Below are positions 19,097-26,915 of a DNA stretch of 47,441 bases, piece after piece. The notes under the pieces were generated by a model. That model did not search any database. It was given only the letters and a program-made list of their open reading frames with translations, and had not been told where the DNA came from. The position numbers were made by a program, and so were the translations under genes. How positions within the stretch are numbered: the stretch's first letter is position 1; each line of letters begins with the position of its first letter. Location of the stretch: contig JAEMSA010000005.1 in NCBI GenBank assembly GCA_016463095.1, positions 1-47,441 on the forward strand. The letters are read 5' to 3'. The DNA is from Candidatus Nanopelagicales bacterium (lineage in GTDB: Bacteria > Actinomycetota > Actinomycetes > S36-B12 > UBA5976).

Positions 19097-19519
19097 ATGT
19101 CTGAACTTTCACCTGAAGATTTAACTAAGGCGCTAAACGAATTCGGTCTAGGCGAATTGGCAGAACGTATGGGAATTAAGTTAATAGAAGTTAGTGCAAA
19201 TAAAACTGTTGGAACAATGCCTGTAGAAGGAAACCGTCAACCGTTAGGACTTTTAAATGGTGGCGCAAACGCTCTCTTAGCTGAAACTCTTGGTTCGATT
19301 GCTGCAAATGTCGCAGGTTATCCTGATCGCTTCGCAGTCGGTGTGGATATAAATGTTACGCATCACAAAGGTGTTAAAGAAGGTTTCGTAACCGGAATTG
19401 CAACTCCAAGTCACTTAGGTAAGTCAACTGGAAGTTATGTAATTGATATTTTTAACGATAAAGATGAAAGAACAGCCTCAGCCAGATTAACCGTATTCTT
19501 TAAAGAGAAAAATAAATGA
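19097..19519 (+). CDS. PaaI-type hotdog-fold thioesterase
   Basis: A 140-residue acyl-CoA thioesterase-like protein. The hotdog core is recognisable from GTMPVEGNRQPLGLLNGGANALLAETLGS (the long helix with its catalytic-region Asn/Gly and Glu) and the strand VGVDINVTHHKGVKEGFVTGIATPSHLGKSTGSY. The substrate is not known; hydroxybenzoyl-type or aromatic acyl-CoA is common in the family. The track start at 19046 would leave only 23 bp to the divergent polA start, with no promoter room; the ATG at 19097 (MSELSPEDLTKAL) fits family N-termini better, though both SDs are weak. A thioesterase beside polA also occurs in other actinobacteria. It overlaps the DUF554 gene by ATGA. Confidence 0.88.
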   Translation: MSELSPEDLTKALNEFGLGELAERMGIKLIEVSANKTVGTMPVEGNRQPLGLLNGGANALLAETLGSIAANVAGYPDRFAVGVDINVTHHKGVKEGFVTGIATPSHLGKSTGSYVIDIFNDKDERTASARLTVFFKEKNK

Positions 19520-20259
19520 TTATTGGATTAGGCACAATAATAAATTTTCTGGCAATTGTTGCTGGAGCACTCATCGGAACACTATTAGGTGATCGTTTAC
19601 CAAACAAGACAAGAGATGTAGTCACCGATGCACTAGGGCTGATGACTCTTTTAGTTGCTGGACTGTCAATTATTGACATTACAAAACCAGAATTTAAAGA
19701 AGCAGTAGGTCCAGGAATGGGAGTGTTAATCGTCTTAGGAAGTCTCATCCTTGGTGGAATCACTGGTTCTTATTGGAAACTGGAAGATCGTTTCGAGAAC
19801 ATTGGCAAAAAATTAAAGAAATCACTTAAGACCAGAATTAGATCAAAAGATGAAAACTTTGTTGAAGGCTTTGTAAGCGCCTCCCTGCTATTTGTTGTTG
19901 GTCCACTGGCAATTCTTGGTTCAATTTCAGATGGACTAGGAAAAGGTATTGAGCAATTAGCGTTAAAGTCTTCCCTTGACTTTTTTGCCTCAATTGCATT
20001 CGCTGCATCCCTAGGAATTGGTGTTGCGTTTTCTGCTTTGGCAGTTGGTGTTTATCAAGGATTATTTACAATTCTTGGTTTTGGTTTGGGAGATGTCTTA
20101 AACGAAGCTCAAGTTATTGCCTTGACTGTAACTGGAGGATTATTGCTGGTTGGTGTCAGTTTCAGATTATTAAAAATAAAACAACTGCCTGTTGCCGATT
20201 TGTTGCCTGCTTTGTTTTATGCCCCAATATTGGTGGCATTAGTTACTGCACTTAGATAA
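19516..20259 (+). CDS. DUF554 family membrane protein (YdfK/YqgA-like)
   Basis: A 247-residue membrane protein with about six to seven helices, beginning MIIGLGTIINFLAIVAGALIGTLLGDRLP, which is the standard DUF554 opening. Other family strings are LIVLGSLILGGITGSYWKLEDRFE and FVEGFVSASLLFVVGPLAILGSISDGL. The function is unknown; a transporter has been suggested for the family. The start codon overlaps the thioesterase stop (ATGA), so the two are translationally coupled. Its TAG stop directly abuts the stop of the convergent livF, leaving no space for a terminator on either side. Confidence 0.88.
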   Translation: MIIGLGTIINFLAIVAGALIGTLLGDRLPNKTRDVVTDALGLMTLLVAGLSIIDITKPEFKEAVGPGMGVLIVLGSLILGGITGSYWKLEDRFENIGKKLKKSLKTRIRSKDENFVEGFVSASLLFVVGPLAILGSISDGLGKGIEQLALKSSLDFFASIAFAASLGIGVAFSALAVGVYQGLFTILGFGLGDVLNEAQVIALTVTGGLLLVGVSFRLLKIKQLPVADLLPALFYAPILVALVTALR

Positions 20260-20976
20260 TTAAGCGCCAGTTCCTAAGTAAGCTTTCTTAATTGCATCGT
20301 CATTTAACAAGTCTTTTCCAGCGCCTTCTTTAACAATGTTGCCTGTCTCCAAAATATAAGCACGATTCGCGCAAGAAAGTGCTTGGGCAGCGTTTTGCTC
20401 AACCAATAAAATTGATACACCTTGAGTTTGAATTTCTCGAATAATGCTGAAAATTTGTTGAATAAACATTGGCGCAAGACCCATTGATGGTTCATCTAAG
20501 AGTAATAATCTTGGACGAGACATTAAAGCTCTTCCAATGGAAAGCATTTGCTGTTCTCCCCCAGAAAGAGTTCCACCAAATTGGCTTTGTCGTTCTTTTA
20601 GTCTTGGGAAAAGTATGTAAATACGATCAAGGTCTTCCGCTAATTCGTTTTTCCAATTGGGACGAGCGTATTTACCCATTTCGAGATTTTCTAAAACGGT
20701 CATACCAGGAAATATTCCGCGACCTTCCGGTGCTTGACACACGCCTTCTAATACACGGTTATGGGGAGCAATACTTTGAATGTCTTTGCCCTCAAAATTA
20801 ATTACACCAGCTGAAGGTTTTAAGATTCCTGAAATTGTTTTCAATAATGTTGTTTTGCCAGCACCATTAGCACCCACAAGGGTAACAATCTCGCCTTTAT
20901 TTACATTAAGTGAAATTCCTTTAATGGCCTCGATTTTGCCGTAAGAAACTTTTAAGTCTTTAACCTCAAGAAGCAT
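20260..20976 (-). CDS. livF: Branched-chain amino acid ABC transporter, ATP-binding protein LivF
   Basis: One of two ATPases that power high-affinity uptake of Leu, Ile, Val or related amides. It has Walker A VGANGAGKTTLLKTISG, signature GGTLSGGEQQMLSIGRAL, Walker B RLLLLDEPSMGLAP and the H-loop LLVEQNAAQAL. The C-terminus GAGKDLLNDDAIKKAYLG is typical for LivF. The track start at 20985 is a TTG; I choose the ATG at 20976 because AGGAG lies 9 nt before it. The gene still overlaps the end of livG by 11 bp. It is the last gene of livK-H-M-G-F. Confidence 0.95.
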   Translation of the reverse strand: MLLEVKDLKVSYGKIEAIKGISLNVNKGEIVTLVGANGAGKTTLLKTISGILKPSAGVINFEGKDIQSIAPHNRVLEGVCQAPEGRGIFPGMTVLENLEMGKYARPNWKNELAEDLDRIYILFPRLKERQSQFGGTLSGGEQQMLSIGRALMSRPRLLLLDEPSMGLAPMFIQQIFSIIREIQTQGVSILLVEQNAAQALSCANRAYILETGNIVKEGAGKDLLNDDAIKKAYLGTGA

Positions 20977-21742
20977 GGTCGGCAACTCCTAGGTATGCAT
21001 CAATAACTCTCTGATTATTTTGAACTTCGGAAGGTGTTCCTTCAGCAATTTTTTGACCAAAGTCAAGCACAGAAACGCGATCAGAAATTTTCATCACCAG
21101 ACTCATATCGTGTTCAATCAAAAGCACAGCAAAACCTGCGTCACGAAGCTTTTTGATTAATTCACCAAGTTCTACTTTTTCCTGAGGATTAAATCCTGCA
21201 GCTGGTTCGTCAAGTAATAAAACTTTTGGTTCAAGTGCAAGTGCACGAGCTATTTCTAATCTTCTTTGATCACCGTAGGGAAGATTTCTAGCAAGTTGTC
21301 CTCCGCGGTGACTTATCCCCATGAAATTTAATAACTCAGCTGCCTTTAGGTGAGAACTTTCTTCATCTCTTCGACTTTGAGCTGTGCCAAACATTGAACC
21401 AATTAAACCAACTTTATTTCGAGAATCAGCACCTGTCATTACGTTTTCTAAAGTAGTCATGTCACCAAAAAGTCTGACGTTTTGAAATGTTCGAGCCAAA
21501 CCTTTTCGGGCAATTTTGTGTGGTTTTAATCCGATAATTGATTCGTTATTTAGTAAAACTTCACCTGAAGAGGGAGTGTAGTAACCAGTTGTTACGTTAA
21601 AAACTGTAGTTTTACCTGCACCGTTTGGTCCAATTAGAGCCGCGATTTCACCTTTAGATACATGCAAATTAACTTCTGATAACGCTGTAACCCCACCAAA
21701 TTGCATTGTTAAATTACGAACTTCAAGTAAACGATCACTCAT
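20966..21742 (-). CDS. livG: Branched-chain amino acid ABC transporter, ATP-binding protein LivG
   Basis: Second ATPase of the Liv importer. It has Walker A IGPNGAGKTTVFNVTTGYY, the LivG-style degenerate signature LPYGDQRRLEIARAL, Walker B VLLLDEPAAGFNP and H-loop LLIEHDMSLVMKISD. The string ARTFQNVRLFGDMTTLENVM is also typical of LivG. The 258-residue length is normal. The start overlaps the livM stop by ATGA and the end overlaps livF, so these cistrons are translationally coupled. LivG and LivF form an ATPase heterodimer under LivH and LivM on the inner face of the membrane. Confidence 0.96.
   Translation of the reverse strand: MSDRLLEVRNLTMQFGGVTALSEVNLHVSKGEIAALIGPNGAGKTTVFNVTTGYYTPSSGEVLLNNESIIGLKPHKIARKGLARTFQNVRLFGDMTTLENVMTGADSRNKVGLIGSMFGTAQSRRDEESSHLKAAELLNFMGISHRGGQLARNLPYGDQRRLEIARALALEPKVLLLDEPAAGFNPQEKVELGELIKKLRDAGFAVLLIEHDMSLVMKISDRVSVLDFGQKIAEGTPSEVQNNQRVIDAYLGVADHAS
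20986..20990 (-). promoter_or_regulatory. Ribosome binding site deciding the livF start
   Basis: AGGAG on the minus strand lies 9 nt ahead of the ATG at 20976 and directly touches the TTG at 20985 chosen by the ORF track. This supports the internal ATG as the livF start. Confidence 0.6.
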
Positions 21743-22797
21743 CGTGATACCTCCTTACCTGTGTTCTTGTCATAAACTTTTTCACGTTTCTTTCTGGGAA
21801 TTATGCCGTCAGGTCGTATGTTCATCATGACAACCATTAGTAAACCGAAGAATAAAATACGAGTGTCAGATAAAAATCTCAATTTTTCTGGGAAATACCC
21901 AAGTAAGGCTGCGCCAAATGCTACGCCCCATAGATTTCCCATTCCACCAAATACCACGCAAGCAAGAATCATGATGGAAACGTTTAGGTCGAATAATTCA
22001 GGAACAATTGAAGTTACTTGTGATGCATAAACAGCACCTGCACCTCCACCGATTGCACCACCTAATACGAAAGCCCAAAGTTTATATTTAGTTGTCGCAA
22101 TTCCCATAAATTCAGCAACGTCTTCATCTTCTCTAATTGCTTCCCATGCTCTTCCGGGACGACGTTTTATTAAACGCATGTATGCCCAAATCACAAGCAA
22201 AGTCAAAGTTAAAACTAACCAATAATACGGACGAGGATCATCCACTAAGAACTCAACGCCGAAAATACTTGGTGGTGCAGGAATTCCAGCAAGTCCTGCT
22301 GCTCCTCCTGTGAAATTTACGTTGATAGCCACAATTCGAACGATTTCACCAAAACCTAAAGTAATGATTGCCAAATAATCTCCACGAAGTCTTAAAGCTG
22401 GAAGACCTAGTAATACTCCGGCAAACATGGCAAAAGCCATACCCAAAACAACGTTAATCCAGAAGTTGAAACCAAAACTAAGTCCCAAGATCGCATGTGT
22501 ATATGCACCGATTGCAAAAAAAGCTACATAACCTAAATCAAGAATTCCACTCTTTCCAACCACAATATTTAAACCAATTGCCATCAGTACATACATGCCC
22601 ATTGGATAGAACAAAACTGAGGAGAAATCTGATTCTGTTGTTCCAAAGACCGGGTTATCTAAGAAAGGCAGAATGTAAAAGAATGCGATTAATAAAACAC
22701 GGAAGATAATTCTTTGGTTCCTAGTGGTTCCTTCCCACCAGTCACCAAATTTATCGCGCAAATTGAATTTTGGTATTGAAATTTTTGATGTACTCAT
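21739..22797 (-). CDS. livM: Branched-chain amino acid ABC transporter permease LivM
   Basis: Membrane subunit of the Liv importer, 352 residues with about eight to ten helices. Diagnostic strings are AIGLNIVVGKSGILDLGYVAFFAIGAYT, GLPALRLRGDYLAIITLGFGEIVRI and GGAIGGGAGAVYASQVTSIVPE, followed by MILACVVFGGMGNLWG. The cytoplasmic loop GRAWEAIREDEDVAEFMGI is the EAA-like contact for the ATPase. The basic C-terminal tail (PRKKREKVYDKNTGKEVSR) is cytoplasmic. ATGA overlaps with livH upstream and livG downstream indicate coupled translation. Confidence 0.96.
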   Translation of the reverse strand: MSTSKISIPKFNLRDKFGDWWEGTTRNQRIIFRVLLIAFFYILPFLDNPVFGTTESDFSSVLFYPMGMYVLMAIGLNIVVGKSGILDLGYVAFFAIGAYTHAILGLSFGFNFWINVVLGMAFAMFAGVLLGLPALRLRGDYLAIITLGFGEIVRIVAINVNFTGGAAGLAGIPAPPSIFGVEFLVDDPRPYYWLVLTLTLLVIWAYMRLIKRRPGRAWEAIREDEDVAEFMGIATTKYKLWAFVLGGAIGGGAGAVYASQVTSIVPELFDLNVSIMILACVVFGGMGNLWGVAFGAALLGYFPEKLRFLSDTRILFFGLLMVVMMNIRPDGIIPRKKREKVYDKNTGKEVSR

Positions 22798-23744
22798 ACT
22801 CGAGCCCTTTGTATTGCCTCACCAAATAATCCAGTTGGTTTGAACAAAAGCACCAAAACCAAAATTAAAAATGTCACAACATCTCTCCAGTTATAACCAA
22901 GAATGGCTGAAGAGAATTGTTGGATCAAACCTAAAGCAAACGAACCAGCTAAAGCGCCACGAATATTTCCAATACCGCCCAGAACTGCTGCAGTGAATGC
23001 AGATATTCCTAGTAGGAATCCAACGTTAAATTTTGTGGCTTCATAAAACAACATATAAAAGGCGGAGGCAACTCCTGCTAGAACTCCTCCTATTAAGAAA
23101 GTGAAGGCAATAACTTTATCAACATCTACACCCATCAGCACTGCAGTTTTCTCATCTTGTGAAACTGCTCTAATTCCTCTGCCAAGTCTTGTTCCTTGAA
23201 TGATCCGATCAAGTGCAAACATCAAACCGAAGGCACCTATCAACACAACTAATTTGTCTGCAGTGACATATGCGCTGCTTACTTCAAAAAGTGAGTTCTT
23301 ATCCAATAATCTTGGGAAATCCCAATCCTTTGAATCAGTTAATAATCTAAAAAGTTCCACTAAGAAAAATGAGGCACCAATTGCTGATATCAGTGAAGAA
23401 AGTCTGTTAGCACCTTTTCTTCTCAATCTTCTGTAAGCAACTACTTCCAAAAGCATTGCAGCTGAACCTGAAGCTACTGCTGCAACAACGGTGATCAATA
23501 TAAATGTTACTAGAAAAAGTCCAATACCAATTGGTTCTTCATAACCGGTGTAACCAAGCAGCATGGTCACGCCTAAACAGGCAAATGTGCCAAGCATGAA
23601 TATTTCTGAGTGTGCAAAGTTAATTAAACGAAGTACGCCATAAACAAGTGTGTAACCAAGAGCAACTAGTGCATAAATTGCACCTACAACAATTCCATCT
23701 AGAAATAGTGAAGCGAATTCGCTTACGACTATCGAAAAATCCAC
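22794..23744 (-). CDS. livH: Branched-chain amino acid ABC transporter permease LivH
   Basis: Second membrane subunit of the Liv importer, 316 residues. Typical strings are LDGIVVGAIYALVALGYTLVYGVLRLINFAHSE near the N-terminus, GRGIRAVSQDEKTAVLMGVDVDKVIAFTF (the loop that docks on the ATPase), and GFLLGISAFTAAVLGGIGNIRGALAG. The start is GTG, with AGGGAG 6 nt upstream. It follows livK after a 69-bp spacer containing a 12-bp stem hairpin, which probably lowers its expression relative to the binding protein. Confidence 0.96.
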   Translation of the reverse strand: MDFSIVVSEFASLFLDGIVVGAIYALVALGYTLVYGVLRLINFAHSEIFMLGTFACLGVTMLLGYTGYEEPIGIGLFLVTFILITVVAAVASGSAAMLLEVVAYRRLRRKGANRLSSLISAIGASFFLVELFRLLTDSKDWDFPRLLDKNSLFEVSSAYVTADKLVVLIGAFGLMFALDRIIQGTRLGRGIRAVSQDEKTAVLMGVDVDKVIAFTFLIGGVLAGVASAFYMLFYEATKFNVGFLLGISAFTAAVLGGIGNIRGALAGSFALGLIQQFSSAILGYNWRDVVTFLILVLVLLFKPTGLFGEAIQRARV

Positions 23745-23766
23745 TAAAGCTCCCTAGATATTGATG

Positions 23767-23795
23767 AGGGTGAGGTACTTAATGTACCTCACCCT
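23767..23795 (-). repeat. Perfect 12-bp stem hairpin between livK and livH
   Basis: AGGGTGAGGTAC and GTACCTCACCCT form a perfect stem with a 5-nt loop, 18 nt after the livK stop. No T-run follows, so it is more likely an mRNA 3'-end stabiliser or partial terminator than a full terminator. This is a common arrangement after substrate-binding-protein genes, which need more product than the permease. Confidence 0.7.
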
Positions 23796-23813
23796 ACAAC
23801 TTTAAATACGTAA

Positions 23814-24950
23814 TTACTTAATTGCTCCTACGTATTCGATCTTGCCATTTTTGACGATGAATTCGTTCATCACCTTAGTGGCTGGTTCACCTGCAGCGTC
23901 GAATTTTAGAGTTTGACCAACACCCTTGTATGAGGTTTTGTTGATGTAATCCAAAATTGCTAGACGATCGGTTTTACCTGCTTTAACTGCTGCAAGGAAG
24001 AATCCTGCTGCGTTATATGCCTCAAGGGTGTAAACCGCTGGAGCAACGCCGAATTCTTTCTTGTAGATAGCTGTAAGTTTCTTGTCTGCACGTTCCATAG
24101 GAATGTATGGAGCGGTCATAGAAGTTCCTTCAGCATTTTTCTTAGCCAACTTGATGTATTCGTTGTCTAATACTCCGTCGCCAGCAATGAACTTAACGTT
24201 CTTTGTAGCAGCGTTGTCGCGAAGTTGCTTCACAAATTTAGCAGCTTCTGGGTAGTAACCACCGTAAAATACAGTGTTTGCACCAGACTTTTTAACCTTT
24301 GCAACTACTGAAGAAAAGTTTGTTGTTCCTTCAGTTACAGAGTCAGATCCAACTTGGCTAGCTTTTGCAAGTTTTTTCTTAACTGTTGTTGCTAGATCTT
24401 TACCGTAAGTTGTTTGGTCATCAACGATAAATACTTTCGCATCTGGTTGATTTCCTGCCAACTTAGCAAGTGCTGGACCTTGTACGTCATCATTTGCTAC
24501 TACACGGTGGAATACGTCGCCACCAACTGTAGGCAAAGTTGCGTTTGTTGCAGATGGAGAAATCACTGGAACAGCTGCCTTTAGGTAAATAGGCAATGCT
24601 GCACGAGTTTCACCTGAGTACATACCGCCAACTACACCGATAACACACTGGTTGTTAACGGTTGCTAATGCAAGAGCTGGAGATTGTGCAGGATCTGCTT
24701 GTGTATCGATAAAACCTGGTTCAACTTTTGGAGATGATCCACGCTTTTCGTTGTATTGCAATACTGCAAGTTTGAAACCTTGGTATTCACCAATACCGGT
24801 TTGAGCGGCTGGGCCGGTCAAAGCGCCTTGGAATACCAATTTCAAATCACCGGAGCAACCAACTGGTGCTGCTTGTGCAGGTGCAACGAAAGTTGCAAAT
24901 GCAACAGCCACAGAAGCTGCAACGCCGATAGTTTTTTTAACTAATGACAT
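23814..24950 (-). CDS. livK: Branched-chain amino acid ABC transporter substrate-binding protein
   Basis: Extracytoplasmic receptor of the Liv importer with a type I periplasmic-binding fold (peripla_BP_6 group). After the signal peptide [21 protein letters not shown] come [57 protein letters not shown] and [15 protein letters not shown], which are typical of LivJ/K proteins. Ligand cannot be told between branched-chain amino acids, amides or urea. The signal ends in AQAAP, a signal peptidase I-type site, and I see no lipobox. Two Cys (GCSGD, NNQC) could form a disulphide. The track start at 25148 is too early; the ATG at 24950 follows a strong SD and gives 378 residues. Confidence 0.93.
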   Translation of the reverse strand: MSLVKKTIGVAASVAVAFATFVAPAQAAPVGCSGDLKLVFQGALTGPAAQTGIGEYQGFKLAVLQYNEKRGSSPKVEPGFIDTQADPAQSPALALATVNNQCVIGVVGGMYSGETRAALPIYLKAAVPVISPSATNATLPTVGGDVFHRVVANDDVQGPALAKLAGNQPDAKVFIVDDQTTYGKDLATTVKKKLAKASQVGSDSVTEGTTNFSSVVAKVKKSGANTVFYGGYYPEAAKFVKQLRDNAATKNVKFIAGDGVLDNEYIKLAKKNAEGTSMTAPYIPMERADKKLTAIYKKEFGVAPAVYTLEAYNAAGFFLAAVKAGKTDRLAILDYINKTSYKGVGQTLKFDAAGEPATKVMNEFIVKNGKIEYVGAIK

Positions 24951-24952
24951 TA

Positions 24953-24963
24953 CTCCTCTTTCT
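24953..24963 (-). promoter_or_regulatory. Strong ribosome binding site of livK
   Basis: AGAAAGAGGAG, close to the full anti-SD complement, lies just before the ATG at 24950. It is one of the best SDs in the window, matches the high output expected of a binding protein, and settles the start downstream of the ORF-track choice. Confidence 0.7.
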
Positions 24964-25100
24964 ATTTCCCTAGGGCACAGAATTTCCAAGACCAAAGCCT
25001 CAGCCATTCCGTGTGTGAATTGACAATACCTGAAGTTCACCTTTTGTTCACTTCGAGTGTGACCCCCTGCACAATTACCGTCATTTCCCCCACAAAAGGC

Positions 25101-25109
25101 TGCTATATA
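25101..25109 (+). promoter_or_regulatory. Candidate extended -10 promoter of upp
   Basis: TGCTATATA is an extended -10 (TGn plus TATAAT-like) about 16 nt before the upp ATG. No good -35 is found at the right distance, which extended -10 promoters can tolerate. The leader would be under 15 nt, with GGAG directly ahead of the start. Confidence 0.4.
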
Positions 25110-25124
25110 GATAGTCTCGGAGTC

Positions 25125-25763
25125 ATGAAAACCCTGATCATCGATCACCCCCTGGTCTCAGCCAAGTTGACCACCCTAAGAGACAAAAATACGGACACTC
25201 CAACCTTTAGAAAACTTGTTGAAGAATTAGTGACACTTCTTTCTTACGAAGCAACTAGACATTTAATTGTGAAAGAAACAGAAGTTGAAACACCAATCAC
25301 AAAAACTAAAGGTTATGTAATAGCAAAGCCTAAACCACTTGTTGTACCAATTTTAAGAGCAGGATTGGGAATGCTTGATGGCATGATGCGCATCCTTCCC
25401 AATGCCGAAGTTGGCTTCTTGGGAATGGTTAGAAATGAAAAAACTTTACAACCATCAACTTATGCGGAACGAATTCCAAAAGAAATTAACAACCGCCAAG
25501 TATTTGTGCTTGATCCCATGCTGGCAACAGGTGGAACACTGGTCGCTGCAATCAAGCTACTTATTGATCGTGGGGCCAAAGATGTGGTGGCAATCTGTTT
25601 ACTGGCAGCACCAGAAGGTTTAAAAAAAGTTGAATCAGCATTTGGCAATGAAGTAAATGTCACCATTGTTTGTGCCGGTCTTGATGAAAAACTTAACGAA
25701 GTTGGTTACATCGTTCCTGGTTTGGGCGATGCTGGCGATCGTTTATACGGCACGGCCGATTAG
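25125..25763 (+). CDS. upp: Uracil phosphoribosyltransferase
   Basis: Pyrimidine salvage: uracil plus PRPP gives UMP. The 212-residue protein has [15 protein letters not shown], the PRPP loop [18 protein letters not shown] and the uracil-binding C-terminus [17 protein letters not shown]. The ORF track starts 38 codons too early; the ATG at 25125 ([19 protein letters not shown]) is the family start. It is divergent from livK, with a 174-bp shared spacer, and convergent with pdtaR, with which it overlaps by 4 bp at the stops (25760-25763). It acts in the cytoplasm and recycles nucleobases, fitting a scavenging lifestyle alongside the amino-acid importer. Confidence 0.97.
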   Translation: MKTLIIDHPLVSAKLTTLRDKNTDTPTFRKLVEELVTLLSYEATRHLIVKETEVETPITKTKGYVIAKPKPLVVPILRAGLGMLDGMMRILPNAEVGFLGMVRNEKTLQPSTYAERIPKEINNRQVFVLDPMLATGGTLVAAIKLLIDRGAKDVVAICLLAAPEGLKKVESAFGNEVNVTIVCAGLDEKLNEVGYIVPGLGDAGDRLYGTAD

Positions 25764-26341
25764 TTCTTTTCGAACTCATCCATAACTAATTGAGCAACAT
25801 CTGTCATAGATCTTCTTTTATCCATTGCAGTTTTTTGCATCCATTTGAACGCTTCGGGCTCAGTGATACTTAAGTTCTTCATTAAAATTCCTTTAGCTTT
25901 CTCTATCATTTTTCGTGCTTTCAATTGTTCTTGTAAGTCAGTAACTTCAGCATCTAGTTGCTTTATTTCTTGGAATCTGGACACAGCTAGTTCAATAGCG
26001 GGCATCAAATCATCAATTGTGAAAGGTTTTGTTAGATAGGCCATAGCACCAGCATCGCGGGCTCGCTCCACTAAATCTTTTTGCGAAAAAGCAGTCAAAA
26101 TAACTACCGGTGCAATTCTTTGATTCGCAATTCTTTCGGCAGCACTAATGCCATCTAACTTAGGCATTTTGACATCCATCACCACAAGATCAGGTTTTTC
26201 TTTTTCAGTAATTTCTATTGCTGCTTCCCCATCACCTGCTTGCCCAACAACCTCATAGCCAGCTTCGGTCAACATTTCAACTAAATCAAGACGAATCAAT
26301 GCTTCATCCTCGGCGACAACAACTCTTAATGATGGCTTCAT
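25760..26341 (-). CDS. pdtaR: ANTAR-domain response regulator, PdtaR-like
   Basis: A two-component output protein that acts on RNA. Residues 1-125 form a receiver domain with the acidic pocket AEDE, phosphoacceptor Asp56 (LVVMDVKMP), Thr83 (ILTAFSQ) and Lys105 (YLTKPF). A coiled-coil linker ([18 protein letters not shown]) leads to the ANTAR domain ([40 protein letters not shown]), which in characterised proteins binds paired RNA hairpins and prevents termination. It is close in layout to M. tuberculosis Rv1626 (PdtaR). Its kinase PdtaS is not in this window, and Mycobacterium also has this gene near polA. It overlaps upp stop-to-stop by 4 bp. Confidence 0.93.
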   Translation of the reverse strand: MKPSLRVVVAEDEALIRLDLVEMLTEAGYEVVGQAGDGEAAIEITEKEKPDLVVMDVKMPKLDGISAAERIANQRIAPVVILTAFSQKDLVERARDAGAMAYLTKPFTIDDLMPAIELAVSRFQEIKQLDAEVTDLQEQLKARKMIEKAKGILMKNLSITEPEAFKWMQKTAMDKRRSMTDVAQLVMDEFEKN

Positions 26342-26425
26342 ATGTGTTCAATAGCCTAGGCGAACTAGGAATCTATCTTTTAAGTGTCGTAGAGTTAAGA
26401 ACGCAATATTGAAAAATTGGCTTTG

Positions 26426-26499
26426 GCCCCGGTAGCCCAACTGGCAGAGGCATACGACTCAAACTCGTACCAGCGTGAGTTCGAATCTCACCCGGGGCA
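26426..26499 (+). tRNA. tRNA with CAA anticodon (Leu-type) but short variable loop
   Basis: A 74-nt cloverleaf: perfect 7-bp acceptor stem GCCCCGG/CCGGGGC, a 3-bp D-stem GCC/GGC with an 11-nt D-loop containing AACTGGCAGA, anticodon stem TACGA/TCGTA with loop CTCAAAC (anticodon CAA, codon UUG), a variable loop of only CCAGC, and T-arm GTGAG-TTCGAAT-CTCAC. The discriminator is A73 and no CCA is encoded. The D-arm and A73 are leucine-like, but normal bacterial tRNA-Leu has a long variable arm, which is missing. It sits between divergent pdtaR and convergent nusB. Leucine identity is the simplest reading, but charging is uncertain. Confidence 0.88.
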
Positions 26500-26505
26500 C
26501 AAGAT

Positions 26506-26895
26506 TTAGATTTTTTTACTTATGGTTCCTAATGTTCCGTTTACAAATGCTGATGATTCGGCTGTACTCAAGGACTCAGCTAAAGAAACTGCTTCGCTGA
26601 TGACCACATTGGTGGGAACATCTTTTTGATAAAGCAATTCATAAACAGCGATTCTTAAGATATTTCTATCAACTCTTGGAATTCGATCAAAAGTCCAATT
26701 CTGCAGTGAAGTGGAAATCATCTCATCTATTTGAACCTGGTTTTCTTTAATACCTTTGATCAAATCTTGCGAATAATTTGTCACTTCTTGATCTGTTTCA
26801 TCATTGGTATTTGTGGCAGGAATTGAAATACCTTTTAGATCTGCTTCGAAGATTGTGTCGAGAGCACGTTTACGAGCTTTACTGCGTGCGCTCAA
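26506..26895 (-). CDS. nusB: Transcription antitermination factor NusB
   Basis: All-helical RNA-binding protein that joins NusE (S10) on boxA RNA and supports antitermination of rRNA operons. Visible family strings are ARSKARKRALDTIFEAD at the N-terminus, NWTFDRIPRVDRNILRIAVYELLY and DVPTNVVISEAVSLAESLSTAESSAFVNGTLG at the C-terminus. At 129 residues it is on the short side, lacking the C-terminal extension of some actinobacterial NusB. It lies 20 bp after efp at the end of the aro-pepP-efp run and converges on the tRNA, 6 bp away. Confidence 0.95.
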   Translation of the reverse strand: MSARSKARKRALDTIFEADLKGISIPATNTNDETDQEVTNYSQDLIKGIKENQVQIDEMISTSLQNWTFDRIPRVDRNILRIAVYELLYQKDVPTNVVISEAVSLAESLSTAESSAFVNGTLGTISKKI

Positions 26896-26915
26896 TTTGG
26901 TTACCTAATTATCTT

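Noticed and set aside
19500-19763. 87-codon minus-strand ORF opposite the DUF554 gene
   Set aside because: Antisense to the well-supported DUF554 start region; Pro/Ser/Ile-rich shadow with no domain.
25020-25048. Perfect -35 TTGACA on the plus strand upstream of upp
   Set aside because: The hexamer 17 bp downstream is TTTGTT, a poor -10, and the leader would be about 75 nt; the extended -10 near the gene is a better candidate.
26378-26406. TTGCGT-N17-TTAAAA promoter with a single GACAC upstream of pdtaR as a second WhiA target
   Set aside because: Both hexamers are weak and a lone 5-bp site is common by chance; not strong enough to claim.
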